64,000 nucleotides of DNA, taken from assembly GCA_001179505.1 (NCBI GenBank), contig CDMY01000055.1, forward strand, positions 1 through 64,000. Reading direction: 5' to 3'. The DNA comes from Vitrella brassicaformis. Lineage: Eukaryota > Sar > Vitrellaceae. How positions within the stretch are numbered: the stretch's first letter is position 1; each line of letters begins with the position of its first letter. The notes below the pieces were generated by a model. It worked only from the letters and a program-made list of their open reading frames with translations. It searched no databases and was not told the DNA's origin. Below, piece after piece: positions 1-11,800 of the stretch. A program made the position numbers and the translations under genes.

Positions 1-603
1 CGATCTCTGCTGACGAATTGGACATGTGGAGTGTGGCCGTCGCTGGGCGGCCGTCAGCCAGCAGCAGAGAGGGGCTATCGGATCGGCACTAGCAGGCCGT
101 TTCGTGTGGTGCCATATGGGGATTTGCCAGACGGCCATCCTTATGCTGAGGGGTACAATGAACGCGATCCAGTCGTCGGAAACGGCTCCTTCTATCGCTC
201 CTTCACAGCGAATCTGCTGTCTCTCGTGGCCAGACATGGGCTGGGGATGAAACCGGTGGTGTCTGCTTTCATCGCTTTATTTGACGATCGGTGTGAATCT
301 CTGCTGACAGCTGATGACATCCCGGAGTCGGAGGGGATTGTGGCCGACTGTGGGGACTGGCGTCGTGTGATCGTAAGCGGTTTCCGACCTGGCGACACCG
401 TGGTGGCCTATGTGTGGCTGTTGGGCGTGAGTCCGTTCTTTTTCTACACCACCGAGCCACCTGCCAGTGATGCACCCGTTGCCTCCTTCGCCTCTCTGGA
501 TGTGCGGTACCCCATCTCAGTGCCCTTGTGGCGCAGCCTGCTGAGGCGATTCGACCTCGAGAGCGACGTCATCAGACGAGGGAGGATTCTGTCTGGGGAG
601 TGA
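1..603 (+). CDS. family D protein, divergent paralogue, 5' partial
   Basis: The frame is open from the first base of the window to a TGA at 601-603, so the 5' part lies outside. The translation aligns by eye with the C-terminal domain of three other proteins here (12901-14939, 31781-33846, 56083-57970). Shared landmarks in order are RGYRIG, the LPDGHPYAEGYNERDPV segment (LPPNHxYxxxYNESDPV in the others), a central AYVWL and TTEPP (AYLRL and TTEA in the others), and a terminal RYPI block. The acidic central region and N-terminal half of the other members are not visible. It is much more divergent than the two arm copies are from each other, so it is probably an older paralogue. I recognise no known domain. 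An upstream intron cannot be excluded. Confidence 0.6.
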   Translation, partial: RSLLTNWTCGVWPSLGGRQPAAERGYRIGTSRPFRVVPYGDLPDGHPYAEGYNERDPVVGNGSFYRSFTANLLSLVARHGLGMKPVVSAFIALFDDRCESLLTADDIPESEGIVADCGDWRRVIVSGFRPGDTVVAYVWLLGVSPFFFYTTEPPASDAPVASFASLDVRYPISVPLWRSLLRRFDLESDVIRRGRILSGE

Positions 604-2412
604 TCGATCGACTGCATCCATGAGTAGTGAGTGGTGTGGGCGGAAGGGCGATGGGTTGGCGATGCATGTGATGTTATGTGAAGTCAAGGACATACTATGC
701 GGCTGTGTATGAGTAGGCATCCGCTGATAATGCTGGTTGCGTTGGTTGGTTTGGCATGGCCGGACGGATGAGTCAGATGTTTATCAGTATGTGTGCATCT
801 GCATGTCTGTGTGTGTGCCTGTGTGTGTGTGTGTCGTAGGTGTGTGCATGTCTGTACAATGGCTGCGTGCACGTGGCTTTGTGAATAGTGAATAGATAAT
901 CAATCGCATACGTTTGCCACACACTCACACCGACATATGGCAATGCACTGCAAAACTTCAAAACCACACCAAGCCTGGAGACCATATATATCATGATGAG
1001 AAACTCACTTATCGTCACGCTTTCATGTCACACATCGATTCGCGTGGCCTGCTTGGTGCGACAGCCTCTCCAGTTCTCGCGCACAGACAGCACATCTGAG
1101 TCCTCCACCGTGTGCACACCGATCCCATGCATTGAATGCAGCTGGCTCGTCGGAGAGAGACCTGCTGACACCTTTACTCAGGGAACGAATATCGATGAAT
1201 GGACGTCACTGATTGAGTGCTTCGCTTCCCTCTACGGCTGTGCTCGTCACGTCCATCCATGGATGCATCCATTCATCGTCAGGCTTGACGGACGGGGTAA
1301 CGCAGACGTAGTGGTCAGGAGATAGCAGATCGGCTACTTTTGGCTTGCACACAAGGCCGGCCCTGCAGGGGTGGTTCTTGTGACGGCAGCCGGATACATA
1401 CATGGTGCATACACCCATACATACATATGTACATACACCCATTGCGGCGGGCCACTAATTGCCTCACTCAAAGGTCGGCTGGACGGACCATACATAGGTG
1501 TAATGACCCACTACACACCCTCATCTCGTGGCCAGCCTGGCCAGGATCACGGCCGTCTCCCAAGCGAAGCAACACAGGAAGGTTGTCTGCAGTGATGCAG
1601 TGATTCACTGAATGAATGAATGAATGAACGAACGAATGACAATGATCCATCATTGATTGACTCATTGCTTGACTGACAAGCGCACACTCGTGTGACTCGA
1701 CTGGCGCCGCGTCACTGCATGCAGAATGGTAAGGTGATCCGTTCGTTTCTTGCAGCCAGCCGATTCCTGGCCGTAAACGGAGCTGGAGGAAGGATAGGAT
1801 ATTGGGAAGGAAAAAGGAAAAAGGCGGGGAGGGCGCATGCGTGTGCCGGCTCGGTACGTGCAATCGTTTGTGCAATTTTGGATGGTTGTGTGGCCCCCGC
1901 CACTCAGATACACACATCGCCCAACACATGTACAGCACAACACACATCGCGAAAAATGGGCCAGCAGAGTCTTCCCCACAGATGCTCTCTTGCGTTCAGA
2001 TGATCCCAGCATCTCAGTCGTTTATGTGTGTCATTCCTTCACAAGCGATTTGTCTGTACATCAACCATGGCCACACACCATCCATCTATCCATCCATCAG
2101 CATTGGTGCTTTAAGCCACGCCAGCAAGGGCCACGCCGTGCGCACCAAGCAACACATCACGCCGTCACGCTATGTGTCGCAACTCACTCATCGACAGATA
2201 TCCCCACATCACATCAGCAGCCAGCCAGACGGCCAGTCAGCCAGTCAGCCAGCTACGTCAAGCCCTCCCGATAGATGCGCTATGATCGATCTCCCACTCC
2301 TCTTGTCATCTGGACTAATCCGCCTCACTGCCAAGCCAACAGAGTATTGCGTCACCTACAGGCATCAACATAGCACACCCCCCAATCCTCGCGACAACAT
2401 AGACTCACTCAA
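604..2412. other. intergenic region, no supported gene
   Basis: About 1.8 kb of low-complexity DNA rich in TG/CA and short repeats (TG runs near 790-840, a GAATGAAT run near 1612-1635, CATCCATC runs near 2080-2100). The ORFs here are short, overlap on both strands and show no domain or believable splice structure. I see nothing further in it. Confidence 0.6.
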
Positions 2413-3657
2413 CTAATCCCCACTCATCAAGGCCTCCAAGTGTGCACCGATAGCCCGATGATGCTCCTCCTCATCTATGTTCTGGTCCCTATCTGTTTGT
2501 ATCCGCATCAGCTCCTCATCTACATCTACCTTCCTCTTGAACTGCCACTCACCTAAATACTCGACCAAAAAGTTGGCCATTTCATGAATATCCATGTCCT
2601 GGCTCGCCAAAAACCGACACGACTTCTGAACTGTCTTCGTTCCGCCTTCTGCGAATTGCATTATCATCGCCCTCTTCCCATTGCATAGGACACCGACAGC
2701 GTCATCGTAGCTGAACTCCTCCGGAGGAGTCTTCCAGCTCCGCACAAGGAGCATCTCACCCCGCAGCTGTCTGGCATGCGCTGACAGATCTAAACAGTCC
2801 GCACGTTTTGCCTGGACGATAATAGCGCCACTCCGACAGAAGAACGGGGGGCCTGCGGTTTCCGCGCCATCAGGCAGAATGCAAAGATCCCCAGGAGTCC
2901 CTCTTAAAAACACCCTGCCGTATCTGGTTGTCGGGACCCGAACCGCGCTGGTGCCAACCTTGTTGTGTGCCGAGGCGACCGTCAGCTTGTCATTCCTCAC
3001 TTTGTTGGCCTCCTCCACGACCTTCGGCAACACCTTACTCAGCAGGTGGGCGGTCACCGGCTCTTGTTGCACCCGAGAGCCGGTGTAGGGAGGACAGGAA
3101 GTGGCGTTGAACGGGTGTGACGAGGGGGTGATGCGCTTGTATTCCGGAATAAACGGGATGTCACCGATGGCATTAAGCTGAGATACTGGCACAGTCTTGC
3201 GTTCGTCGTCATCGTCGGTGTCTGCAGGACGCTTTACGATACCTGAGAAGTGCACACACAAATTCACACACAAATTCACGCACCGCCCACACCCCCACAG
3301 ATACAGGCCCTCAGACTCAGAGCGAGTGGTTTTCTTCTCGAAGAAACGCTCACTTCTGCGCCATCGTATTGGTGTGTGTTCGTGCTGTCCGAGCGTGTTG
3401 AAAGTGGCGGCGACTGTGGCTGTCTGTGGGGGGAGAAAATCCGTGCCGCCCTTGTTCAGCAGCACAATCACATGGTGGCTAGGCAGCTGCCACTCCACTC
3501 GAATCGCCTCCAACAGATCAACGATATCTCTGACGGGACGTGGGATTCCTCGAGCTACGTCATGCTCGTGGTGCGGACCGTGCGGTTTGCCGTCTTCATC
3601 GACCTCTTGAACCCACAACGGACTCGAAAAACCCAAGAGTCTCCATAAGCACCTCAT
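2413..3657 (-). CDS. hypothetical protein, possible PD-(D/E)XK-like C-terminal region
   Basis: A 414-codon open frame starts at ATG 3657 and stops at 2413. It probably contains a short in-frame intron near 3245-3300 on the minus strand, where the translation degenerates into Cys/Asn/Leu-rich residues from a TTTGTGTGTGAA-type repeat ending in CAG. The N-terminal part (to about residue 110) has a hydrophobic-charged pattern ending HHVIVLLNKGG. The C-terminal part is rich in Arg, Asp and Glu, with a segment reading GAIIVQAKRADCLDL that resembles the strand carrying the ExK motif in restriction-nuclease folds, but with Gln in place of Glu. That resemblance is weak inference. It lies just outside the left arm of the inverted duplication and has no copy at the right arm. 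Function unknown. Confidence 0.5.
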   Translation of the reverse strand: MRCLWRLLGFSSPLWVQEVDEDGKPHGPHHEHDVARGIPRPVRDIVDLLEAIRVEWQLPSHHVIVLLNKGGTDFLPPQTATVAATFNTLGQHEHTPIRWRRSERFFEKKTTRSESEGLYLWGCGRCVNLCVNLCVHFSGIVKRPADTDDDDERKTVPVSQLNAIGDIPFIPEYKRITPSSHPFNATSCPPYTGSRVQQEPVTAHLLSKVLPKVVEEANKVRNDKLTVASAHNKVGTSAVRVPTTRYGRVFLRGTPGDLCILPDGAETAGPPFFCRSGAIIVQAKRADCLDLSAHARQLRGEMLLVRSWKTPPEEFSYDDAVGVLCNGKRAMIMQFAEGGTKTVQKSCRFLASQDMDIHEMANFLVEYLGEWQFKRKVDVDEELMRIQTDRDQNIDEEEHHRAIGAHLEALMSGD

Positions 3658-4260
3658 TACTCAGCAACTATAGATGCGCTCGATGTGGTGCGATGAGGGA
3701 GTGCACTTGTGAGCCTCTCTGCTGCAGATATCTGCTCGCTCTCCTCCTTTTGCGCTTCTAAGCTCGCATTCGTTGCGATCGGTGAGTCGAGAGGTTTTCT
3801 CCCATTGCAAGTGTGTTTTGAGGCGGCTGCCGTGCTCATCTGAACAGTAAGGACGCGTGGGGTTTGAGAACTCGGTGAATGCGGGGGAATGCTGCTGGTG
3901 TCAGGCGTCATTCATGTGTGCCGACCTGTGACACCACGCCACGCCCTGAGTGCATGGCGTGGCATGGCGTGTGTGAAAACTGCGTGTGCGGCACAGAGGG
4001 TATCGAGCAGCATGATGCTCTGTGCAGTGAGGTCACAAATCGTGCAACCGAGTGGAAAGGACTGGGAAAGGACGAACGAACCCATGTGTGTGAGTTGGCA
4101 GGAAGACAGAACTAATCGAATGAGATCAATCAAGTCAATATTCATGTCTGGCAAGATGGCCAAGAACCCACATATACACACAAGGAGAGAGGGGCACACG
4201 CACATGCATGATAGACACACACACATGGTGGGCGGTGCGTGTCTGTGGTGCAGGCAGGCA
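3658..4260. other. intergenic flank of the left duplication arm
   Basis: No convincing gene. An 84-codon minus-strand ORF (3657-3911) abuts the start of the 414-codon ORF in another frame. It could be an upstream exon, but no motif supports this. CACACA repeats lie at 4175-4225. Confidence 0.4.
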
Positions 4261-4360
4261 TGACAAATACTACCGACGCAGCCTGCAATACGTACGTACC
4301 GTGCACAGTCCCCCCCTCTCCTTGGTCTCTGTCTTTCCATCTGTCCGTCTGTGCGTCTGT

Positions 4361-5922
4361 CTATCTGTCTCTGTGTACGTCCCATATGTCGAATGCCCTC
4401 AAGCTCATCTCAACGCCGCCCTGCACAATCCTCCGCTTCTTGGCCGCCCGCATGCGCATCGCACCGAACAGCTCGTCTCGTGCATCGCCCCCGCACAGCA
4501 GCCAGGCGCGGCCCCCTCCCGCCCTCTCGCACACAAACGCCCTCATCGCCTCCCACGACTCCCTGCCGTCACTGCTCAGCCGAATGTCCCACGGCGGATT
4601 GCTCACAATCACGTCGGGCTTGTCGCGGTGCGGCAACTGCAGATGGGCAATGTCGTTGTGGGAAAAGTGGATGTGGTCACTCACACCAGCCCGTCTCGCT
4701 GCGGGGCCATCGCAATGGCGCCCTCGTGCCGGTCGCTGCCGTAGATAACGACAGGCGCCTCGGCCCCTTCTGCTGCTGCTATGTCCCTCTCGCCCTCAAC
4801 AGATTTCCGCAACACCGACCGTCACACAAGCTCGTCGAAATCAGGCCAGCGGCAGAAGGGAAAAGGCCGCACCACAGGCGACATCATGCCATTGATGACT
4901 CCCTCGCCATCCGAATCATCCAAACAACCATCCAGATCGTCGCCATAATGGTCGTGCCGATAGTCTTCGCCAAGAGGGGGCCTCGGTGGCGCGTCGTAAG
5001 TCCTATGAAGGTGGGTGAGGAGGCTGACGGCCCGGCCCTCGGCGTCTGGGGCGACACGAGTCCCTTTGGTCCGATAGGGATCGACGTTCATGTCTGCGAG
5101 GAAGGTCTCGAGGCGGACGACGCCGGGCATTCGGCGGGTGGCCATAAGGGCCGCCTCGATGGGGATCGTGCCGGAGCCGCACATGGGGTCGAGGATCACC
5201 TGGCGCGACTGCGGGTCCCACTGGGATACATACTACATTCCTGACCACCCACACAAACACACAGGGGTCAGCTGATCGATGCTTGCTTCCTTCCCTCCGC
5301 TCCCCTCACCAGCAGCCATAGTCTCCCGCAGCGCCGCCTTGGGCATTTTCTTGCGGTAGCCCCTCTTGTGCAAACTCCGTGTACCCGACCAGGCCCGATA
5401 GAGCGTGCCCCTCCCCTGGTGCAGGTACAGAAACAGAGGCAGGTCGGGGTCGACGAAGTCCACCGACGGCCTGGCGCTCTTGTCGCGGCTGAGGAACTGC
5501 TTGACGATGGCGTCCTTGACGGTGAGGGCGGTGAAGTGGGTGTGCCTGAGGTCTGATGGGACGTCAGTGCCGAGAGTCACCTGCACAGAGAGGGTGTCCT
5601 GGACACTCATGTAAGGCCGCCAGTCGATGGAGTTGACCCAGCTCCACAGATCATCTCTTCTCCTCAGCTCCATCGGCCCGTCGATGCGCTCGAGGACACG
5701 CTGGCCGGTCCGCAGACAGACGGTAAGCCAGTAGGGCAGCTGCACAGCGGTGGGGATGTCCTTGCTGACCCACAGAGTGACCCCTCTCTTGGACTGCTTC
5801 GTCACCACAGAGCCGCCATCGAGAGCATCGTGGCCCCCAGGGAGCCGCTCAGTGATTCTCCTCATCTCCATCTCCACAATGGTCTCCAAGCCAGCCGCAC
5901 AAGGGACAAAGAACTCACGCAT
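4361..5922 (-). pseudogene. THUMP/UPF0020-type RNA methyltransferase, disrupted left-arm copy
   Basis: Two coding blocks correspond to the intact gene at 40918-42475. The first (5922 down to about 5290) encodes a THUMP-like N-terminal region starting MREFFVPCAAGLETIV. The second carries the SAM-binding block DPMCGSGTIPIEAAL and the catalytic NPPW in IVSNPPWDIRL. Compared with the right-arm copy, TGG has become TGA at 4822-4824, and a 4-nt deletion near 4702-4706 shifts the frame just before the NPPW block. There is also a harmless 3-nt GCA expansion between them. If translation begins at the upstream in-frame ATG (equivalent to 40672 in the other copy), the left copy also has a TAG near 5980. 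The NPPW part stays open in its own frame, but no single frame spans the enzyme. Calling it a pseudogene is inference. Sequencing error at both sites would be the alternative. Confidence 0.8.
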
Positions 5923-6520
5923 CGCAGTCGTATCGAAGGTGCTGTCCCGACGTGGTCTGCCAAAGGGCTGCCGTCGGCCCCTCTAAGCTCCCCTTCCGCC
6001 AATGGATCTCGCTGTGGGCGGTGAGCGCCGCCCTGCTGTGGCTGAGAGTGCCGTCGGTTGGCTGCCTGACCTGCAGCCAGGAGGGCCGCTGGAAGGGGCT
6101 GAGAATGCGCCATGCGGACGAGATCTCCCAGAAGCATCGACCATCGCCATCACGCTGAGCACCGCCATGAGTACTGGGATGCGCCGTCCTCCTGGGTGCC
6201 TCTTCAGCTGCTGCAGGCGGCAGATTGTCGGCGGTGGTTGAGTGTGCCTTTGCGAGGGCGGCGGGGCGAGATGCATGGATCTAAAGGGTCGGGAAGCCTC
6301 AGCATGAGCCACAAGAACACAGTTGCCACAGCGTCGCTGGCGTCCAGCGTCCAGGGTTTGGGGTGTAGGCTTCGGCGGAAGAACAAGGAGGGGAGAAAGG
6401 GACCGGAGAGATGGGAGATGCTGGCGGAGATGGCGTCCACAATGATGCTGAAACGACGAGGCAGAGCTCCGCGATGGATGGTGAAGATCTGGTGACTCAC
6501 AGGTCACGTGAAGCTCAGTG

Positions 6521-7000
6521 ATGAGTGCGCCGTCGAGCACGACTGCCCCGTCGCTTCAGAGCCTGTTGGAGAGTCAGAAGGAGTGGGCCCGCGCCATAGT
6601 GTTCGACGGCAAAGGCCACATCATCGCCCGGACCAGCAGTGCAGCCGCCGTGCAGGAGTCGGAGATTCGGTCCTACCTGACCGCCCTGGACGACCGCGAC
6701 ACCACCATTGGGTCGGGCTTCGTGCTGGAGGGAGAGCGGTTCGAAGTACACCGCTTCCACCCGCCGCTCGTCTATGGTCGGCGGGGCGGCCCCGAGTACG
6801 GTGAGGGCATCGCACTGGCCAAGGGGACGGGCCGCAGTGGGGAGGTGCTCTTCTGTCTGATCACCTACACGCTGCCGGTGCTGTCTGCTCGTGCGGTGCC
6901 TCAGCTGGTAAAGTTCTTCAGGACCCATCTAGGTGACCTGCCGCAGTGGGAGGTGTCTGCCGTGGCGGGCCTGTCAGCCACCGAGGGAAATGGGGGATGA
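6521..7000 (+). CDS. profilin, left-arm copy
   Basis: Single-exon frame of 159 codons, ATG at 6521 and TGA at 6998. The profilin pattern is clear from about residue 22: a Trp followed by ARAIVFDGKGHIIARTS, an EIRSYLTALDD helix, GSGFVLEGERFEVHRF, then VYGRRGGPEYGEGIALAKG, a hydrophobic strand LFCLITYTLPVL, and a C-terminal helix AVPQLVKFFRTHLG. Profilins bind actin monomers and poly-proline and feed formin-driven filament growth. It lacks the long acidic loop of coccidian profilins and ends with a Gly/Asn tail. The start is fixed by the right-arm copy, which uses the same ATG and differs only at Val/Ala in SGE(V/A)LF. It lies about 600 bp from, and divergent to, the methyltransferase, so the two may share a promoter region. 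Confidence 0.85.
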   Translation: MSAPSSTTAPSLQSLLESQKEWARAIVFDGKGHIIARTSSAAAVQESEIRSYLTALDDRDTTIGSGFVLEGERFEVHRFHPPLVYGRRGGPEYGEGIALAKGTGRSGEVLFCLITYTLPVLSARAVPQLVKFFRTHLGDLPQWEVSAVAGLSATEGNGG

Positions 7001-8859
7001 CGGCGGGGAGAGAGAGGGAGGGAGGGAGGAGGGGGGAGAGGGAGGGAGGAGGTGGAGAGATATATGCGCTGTTGACCATTTGACCGTGATGTATTGTGAT
7101 GAGGGAGGGGTACATGGCGGATGACAGCACTGGAGAGTGAATGAATGAATGTTCATTGGATTGTCAGACGATGGCTGGCTGCATCGATGTTTTCAGGAGA
7201 GGCAGCGAGTGGCGAAGCAGATCAAGGTGAGTGAGTGGGGGCCAACATAGGGAAGACACAAACAACATGGGTATGATGATGTATCTGTGCCTTTCCTTCC
7301 GTGCCCTCAGGAGAGGCAGCGTGGTGAAGCGGAAGGGAGTGCTGCCCGTGGGGCAACGATCCGCGCCAAATACGTCTGCACACTGCTGGGCGGCCATGAC
7401 GCACTCACAGGGTACATCCAGACACACAGACAGACCAAGCGACACCTGCGCATCGCTGTCACCTCACTCGCCTGTTTCCGTCTGTCTGTCTGTTGTCGTG
7501 TCAATCGCTTTAGGTTTGGCGCCATCGCACTCGACAACCACTGCCGACACCCCACAGACACAGACCAACGAGCCTTCCCACGTAGGCCTTGTAGTCGATG
7601 CCGTCACAAACAAGACACACGAGTGGGGCGAATGGATGTGTCCATTGCCTTCGTTCGTGCGGCAGAGGGGACGTGCGGCGGCCGACAGGATCTCAGCCTC
7701 CCGTCCTGACTGGCGTCACGAGCGAGTGACTGACTGAAGGATGGCCGGATGGATGGATGAATGGATGGGTGGGTGGATGCACCCTGACAGACAGACAGAT
7801 GATATCATGTGTGTGGTGTGTGGTGTCTGTCTGTCTGTCTGTCTGTCATGGTGTTTGCTGAGCGTTTCCTTAATTGCATCCTGCAATGCCATGAGTGTGA
7901 CTGACTTGGCTGCCATGGAATGAGTTGAGTTCATTGCAAAGGCACCTGTGAGACACACTGACATTGAGAGTCAATCCAGTTAACAAATTCTCAGTGTGGA
8001 GAGGAAGACCAACATACTGACACGCGCTCACATCGTTAACTCGACCGCCTCGCCACCAACTGCACACACAGAGGCAGAGACACCCGCATGACATCCGCAG
8101 AATCATCGATCACCCTGGGCCGGGCCAGGGAATCTCCCGGGTCGTGCCTCCATCTCCCCGCCTCCCTGCCTACCTACCTACCTACCTGTCTGTCTGTCTG
8201 TCTGTCTGTCTGTGTCGGCCTGACTGTCCAGTCACTCTCGTAATCAATCGAGTGCAGTGTATGTCTCCCCTCCCTTCGCCAGGATGACGGGCGAAGCATC
8301 CCAGGCCAGGCGCCTCTCGTCAGTCAGGAAATCAATGTAATGCCGCACCAGGCCATGGGGGTGCCCCGTCGACCACTTGATGAATTTCCATCAGAGGACA
8401 GCAGGCTCCACGTGGAAAGGATCAGTCACATGGCCGCCAATAAACACCGGCAATAAACAACAAGGCCTCGATCAGGAATATGTGGAGCAAGTGAATGTCA
8501 GTCCGCAGTATCCTCCATCATCATCGCCGCTCTTACATACCGATGGCCTCGGCACTCTCGGAACGAACAAGTGCGTGGCTGCGTGTTTGTCTTTGTGTGG
8601 TTTTATGTGTGCCTTAGATTAATGATATGCCCACCCACATGGCTGTCTGTCTGTCTGTCTGTGTGCGTTCTTCCCATCCGGGTCGGAAATTGCCGACCGA
8701 TACCCTCGGCTTCAATGGATGGCATGAGTGGATGGATTGTCCCTTGTCTGTCTGTCCGTCTCGCTGTCTATCTGTCTGTCCATCGGTTGTCAATCAGTCC
8801 GCCCAGCCACTCGCGTCTCTCAGTTACTCATGCAGCCACCGCCCGTCAGTCAGTCGCCA
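7001..8859. other. intergenic region between profilin and Cdc25, duplicated in the right arm
   Basis: A purine tract (GGGA repeats, 7010-7060), TGAATGAA runs, GACAGACA/CTGTCTGT runs (7780-7845) and a CTAC/CTGT tract at 8169-8214. Exon-like fragments around 7201-7230, 7312-7415 and 7515-7580 have GT-AG borders, but their reading frame is not kept in the right-arm copy (indels of 1 and 2 nt), so I do not call a gene. The segment probably holds the convergent 3' ends of profilin and Cdc25. Confidence 0.5.
8169..8214. repeat. CTAC/CTGT microsatellite
   Basis: Compound tetranucleotide tract: CTAC units followed by about seven CTGT units, with further CTGT/GACA repeats nearby. Confidence 0.9.
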
Positions 8860-11800
8860 TCACTCCTTTCGCGCTTTCTTCCTTTGCTCGTCGCTACGAT
8901 CGTCCCTCTTTCTCTTCATAGCCGTCGGACGGGGCGGCGATATCGATCGGTCTCCTCCACTGCCGCAGAGGGGCATGCCATTGGGAGTGGCGGGACAGTT
9001 GGGAAGTGGTGTTTGAGGGAGGGCGGCCGCTGCAGCTGCTGCATAGGGTGGGCTCCTGTCAGAGCACAGCGCAGCACAGAATAGCAAGGGAGTCATGCAT
9101 ACTTGCTTGTGTGTCTCACGCCTCAGCCATCCCTCCCTCTGTGTGACGTACTTGTCGTCGTATCTAAGCGGCTCCTCATACATGTACTCATCGTCCCCGC
9201 CATCCATCCACATGTGTGGGGTTCTGCTCACCGCCGCGGCCGCTGCTGCTGCGGGGGGTGAAGGCTTCTTTTGGCTGCACAGCACAACACAACACACAAT
9301 GGGAAGAGAATCGACCAGAGGGCACTGATCTATGAGTTGATGTATCCTCTCTACCTGTTGTACTTTGGTGGCTCCTCGTACTCGTCCATTTCCTCGTCTT
9401 CAGCCAAATGCATTGACTCGCCGTCGAATAGCCACCTGCGTGGGGGGCTGTCCACCGGCTGGGCCGCCGCAGCGGCCGCACAGGGAAAAGGTGGCCTCTT
9501 CTCCTCCCTGTGAGTGCGACACACAAATGGAGATAAGAGAAAAAATGGGAATAGTTGCATTAGAGGGGTGTCTGTCTGCTGCAGTGGGGGGGTCTTCCTT
9601 CTTGCCGCGCATGTCTTTGTCCCCCACTCCATATGCCGTCTGGCGAGGCGGCGACACCCATCCGTCTCCGCCACCACCAGCAGCACGGCCCGTGTTGCCG
9701 AAGGGCGGCGACGCTCGATCGGCCGGAATGAGTGGCGGGGCCATAAGGGGTGGGAAGTTGACTGGCGAAGGCATCTCGAGAGGCAGGAATGGCGCAGGGG
9801 GCACATATGGCGCAGGAGCAGCAGCAGCAGCCGCTGCGGGCGGGTGAGGCCCGTCGGGTACGGCACTGCGACGCAGACGTGTCCTCTTGTCGAGCTCTCG
9901 CTGCTTGGCGGGGTCGCGATTGATCCGCTCCTGGTGAGCCGCCTTCAGCTGATAGACAAACAAACAGAGATGGAGTGTCTCAAAAGAGGCATCTCTTTCT
10001 TCGATCCCTCGTGTGTGCGTGTGTACCTCTTGGTGCGTGAGGGCGTCCTCCGGCTTGTACTGCCCGTCACAAAGTCGGTGTGCGCACTTGACGGCCTGTG
10101 CGTGCCGCCAGAAGGCCTTGTAGCCGCCATCTAACACGTACACCATCGGATAGTCCTCCTGCAGACAGACAGACAGACAGACAGACAAAGAGAGCATCAT
10201 GCTGCTTGGGGCTCAGTCTGTGAGGGTGTGGTCTTCTAACTTACTGAGCTGCCATGGCTGTCGCGGTAGTCGGTTATGGCTTTCATCAGATTGGGGCCCC
10301 GCTCCTGTGAGTACTCACAATGGACAATGACCACCTGGCACACAAACACACACACGTATAGACACAGAGATGCGGCGATGCATTCACACAAGTCTGTCTG
10401 TCTGTCTGTCTGTGTGGCGGTCTCTCTTACGTGGTTTTTGTCGTGCCGCGGCTGTCCATTTTCATCCCACAGCGCGTCGATGGCCTCGGCATTGGTCCTG
10501 GCGTGGATGGCCTTGCAGATGTGCCCGCCTGCCGACACACAAACACCGACAAGGGCTGTCCGTCGGATGGCGCCACACGGCCTCGTTGCTTCTTCTGTCT
10601 TTACCGTCGTACTCGGCCTCCCAGCGAGCGTCGAGGATGGTGTAGCCGGAGAAGCCCCTGTGGTCGAACTCACCCTGCAGGAACCTCGCCAGCTGACACA
10701 CACACAGAGATGGAGGCAGACAGAGATGGACTCGTGCTGTTTGTTTGCACGCCTTTCTGCAGTACTGACAGTGTCGGGGCTGATGCGCGGCCACCCTCTC
10801 AGTGGGGGGTGCTCCGCCGGCCTCATTGGCACATGCGGCAGACGAGGCACATCGCCGTCACCACGACGGACACTGAAGATGAACAGATAAGCGACGAGAC
10901 ATCAATCAGACAGGCAAGCAGCGCCAAGCACTGACTGCCCTTCTCCCAACTCATCCACTCACTTGGCCCTCTGCTGACACTCGAACGGCGTGTGCGGTGT
11001 GTGCGACCCCTCCCTGTTGATGGCCGCTGCCGCTGCTGCAGCAACAGGCGAGCCCTCTTTCTGCCTGCACAAACCCACACAACATGGCAGGACACAAGGA
11101 CAGGAACCAGTGGGCATTGGTCCATTGAGTGCTGTGTCTCCTCTAACTTGTTGTACTTTTCCTCCTGTTTGGCCAAAGACATCGAGTCGCCGTCGAATGC
11201 CCACCTGCGTGGGCGGCTGTCGGCCCCCGGAAGCTTCCCAGCGGCCGCAGCGGCCGCGTAGCGATAAGGTGACCCCTTCTCCTCCCTGAGTGCAACACAC
11301 AGACAGAGATGCAAAAAGGGACAACGTTGTCAGTGTGTTGTCAGTGTGTCTTACTTGGTGCTCCGCAGCTGCCCGTAGTGCCCCGCCCCCATCCCGCCCA
11401 TAGACACGTCTTGCTTCCCTCCACCCGCACCATCGGTGGCCATCTTGTGCTGATCTGTCGCTGAGGGCTTCAAGGCCGCTGCGGCCGCTGCAGCGGCCAA
11501 AGGCGCCTGCTTCTGCTGCCTGCATAGACACGAATGGACAAGAGACCGATGGCTGTGAGTGGCATGTCCTTCAAGTTCGAGCCCTTCGCCCTCTCTCGCT
11601 CACCTGCTGCGCCGGGTCTGACCGTCTTTGGCCTCGTAGCCCTTCCCCAGACTGAAACGCTTCTCGGCCCGCCCCGCTTTGCCCCGCTCCCCCTTGACCA
11701 ATCCCAATCCCAATCCCTCACCCATCGCCCCGCCGATGCCCACACCGACGTCACGCCTGTCCGCCCGCTGTTTGCGAGCGGCGAACAGCCTGTCTCTTTT

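Noticed and set aside
7201-7600. Exon-like fragments downstream of profilin (ERQRVAKQIK, ATIRAKYVCTLLGGHD, FGAIALDNH) with GT-AG borders
   Set aside because: The matching segments in the right arm differ by 1- and 2-nt indels that break the frame, so there is no sign of coding constraint. Probably 3' UTR or intergenic sequence.
8169-8214. Tandem CTGT/CTAC tract considered as a CRISPR-like array
   Set aside because: Simple tetranucleotide microsatellite with no spacers, in a eukaryotic intron-rich genome.
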